This document shows positions 63,943 to 64,000 of a DNA stretch of 64,000 nt, one piece after another. The stretch lies in contig NZ_JARXYX010000043.1 in assembly GCF_029893585.1 (NCBI RefSeq), positions 1 through 64,000 on the forward strand. The letters are read 5' to 3'. The stretch comes from Streptomyces sp. LBL. GTDB lineage: Bacteria > Actinomycetota > Actinomycetes > Streptomycetales > Streptomycetaceae. The first letter of the stretch is position 1. Every line of letters begins with the position of its first letter. A program made the translations under genes and the position numbers. The notes beneath the pieces are model-generated. The model saw nothing but the letters and a program-made list of their open reading frames with translations. It ran no database searches and was not told the DNA's origin.

Positions 63943-64000
63943 GTGTCATCATCGTCGTTCAAGGCACACCGCAGGAGATGGCTCACCGGCCTGGCCGGCG
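63943..64000 (+). CDS. Start of a secreted protein (cut by window end)
   Basis: AAGGAGGA (63931-63938) precedes a GTG that opens MSSSSFKAHRRRWLTGLAG, the beginning of a signal peptide with basic n-region. The rest is outside the window, so the function is unknown. The 142-base leader contains a GGGAAGCTGAACTCCC hairpin. Confidence 0.7.
   Translation, partial: MSSSSFKAHRRRWLTGLAG

Overview
The window is high-GC DNA with Streptomyces features: GGAGG-type ribosome binding sites, many GTG starts, many TetR/MarR/LysR/MerR regulators, a whiE-type spore-pigment polyketide cluster, a class F sortase, SpoIIE-type phosphatase and several cytochrome P450s. It reads as an accessory or arm-proximal chromosomal region, because housekeeping genes are few and 3' gene fragments and short tandem repeats are common. 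No rRNA, insertion sequence with a transposase, or CRISPR array was seen.

Layout. 1-7.9 kb: the end of a coiled-coil protein, a Tat-exported GH95-like glycoside hydrolase, a TetR/P450 divergent pair, and an alpha/beta hydrolase plus cupin divergent from a second TetR. 8-11.3 kb: a ChrB-like gene translationally coupled to an MFS exporter, then a second MFS exporter. 11.8-22.8 kb: a spore-pigment locus. It has a WhiE-VIII-like FAD hydroxylase, then a class F sortase with its probable secreted substrate, then SchA/CurD protein, cupin, KS-alpha, KS-beta, ACP, aromatase and cyclase with overlapping or tight spacing. A convergent O-methyltransferase and a secreted beta-helix protein follow. 23-25.2 kb: an NAD-dependent DNA ligase.

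26-36 kb: an FUSC membrane protein, LysR, DUF2071, a MerR fused to part of a beta-clamp-like domain, a lipid-phosphatase/diacylglycerol-kinase-like operon, a decayed SGNH hydrolase carrying a heptamer repeat array, a lipoprotein, YceI, a truncated MarR and a tRNA-like element with a terminator. 36.7-41 kb: a ProP-like transporter, an FHA-like/wHTH protein, an AhpD-like protein and an operon of three cysteine-free ribosomal proteins (L33, L31, L36). 41.4-47.2 kb: two head-to-head truncated genes, a PucR-type regulator, a Sua5/YrdC protein, dienelactone hydrolase and an MHYT membrane sensor. 47.3-55.4 kb: metallophosphoesterase, luciferase-like oxidoreductase, TauD-type dioxygenase, aldo/keto reductase, a PAS-GAF-PP2C-HATPase phosphatase, peroxiredoxin and DoxX.

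55.8-64 kb: a MarR regulator, then a complete P450 redox set on one strand (P450, 3Fe-4S ferredoxin, ferredoxin reductase), an orphan response regulator with a degenerate receiver, a TetR/MFS divergent pair, an ATP-dependent ligase and the start of a secreted protein. The MarR and response-regulator genes carry an almost identical 19-bp AT-rich element at the same distance from their start codons, which suggests shared control.

The observations I rate highest are the tRNA-like element at 36163-36232, the duplicated 19-bp element, the sortase/substrate pair inside the pigment locus, and the MerR/beta-clamp gene with a textbook 19-bp-spacer promoter that would give a leaderless mRNA.
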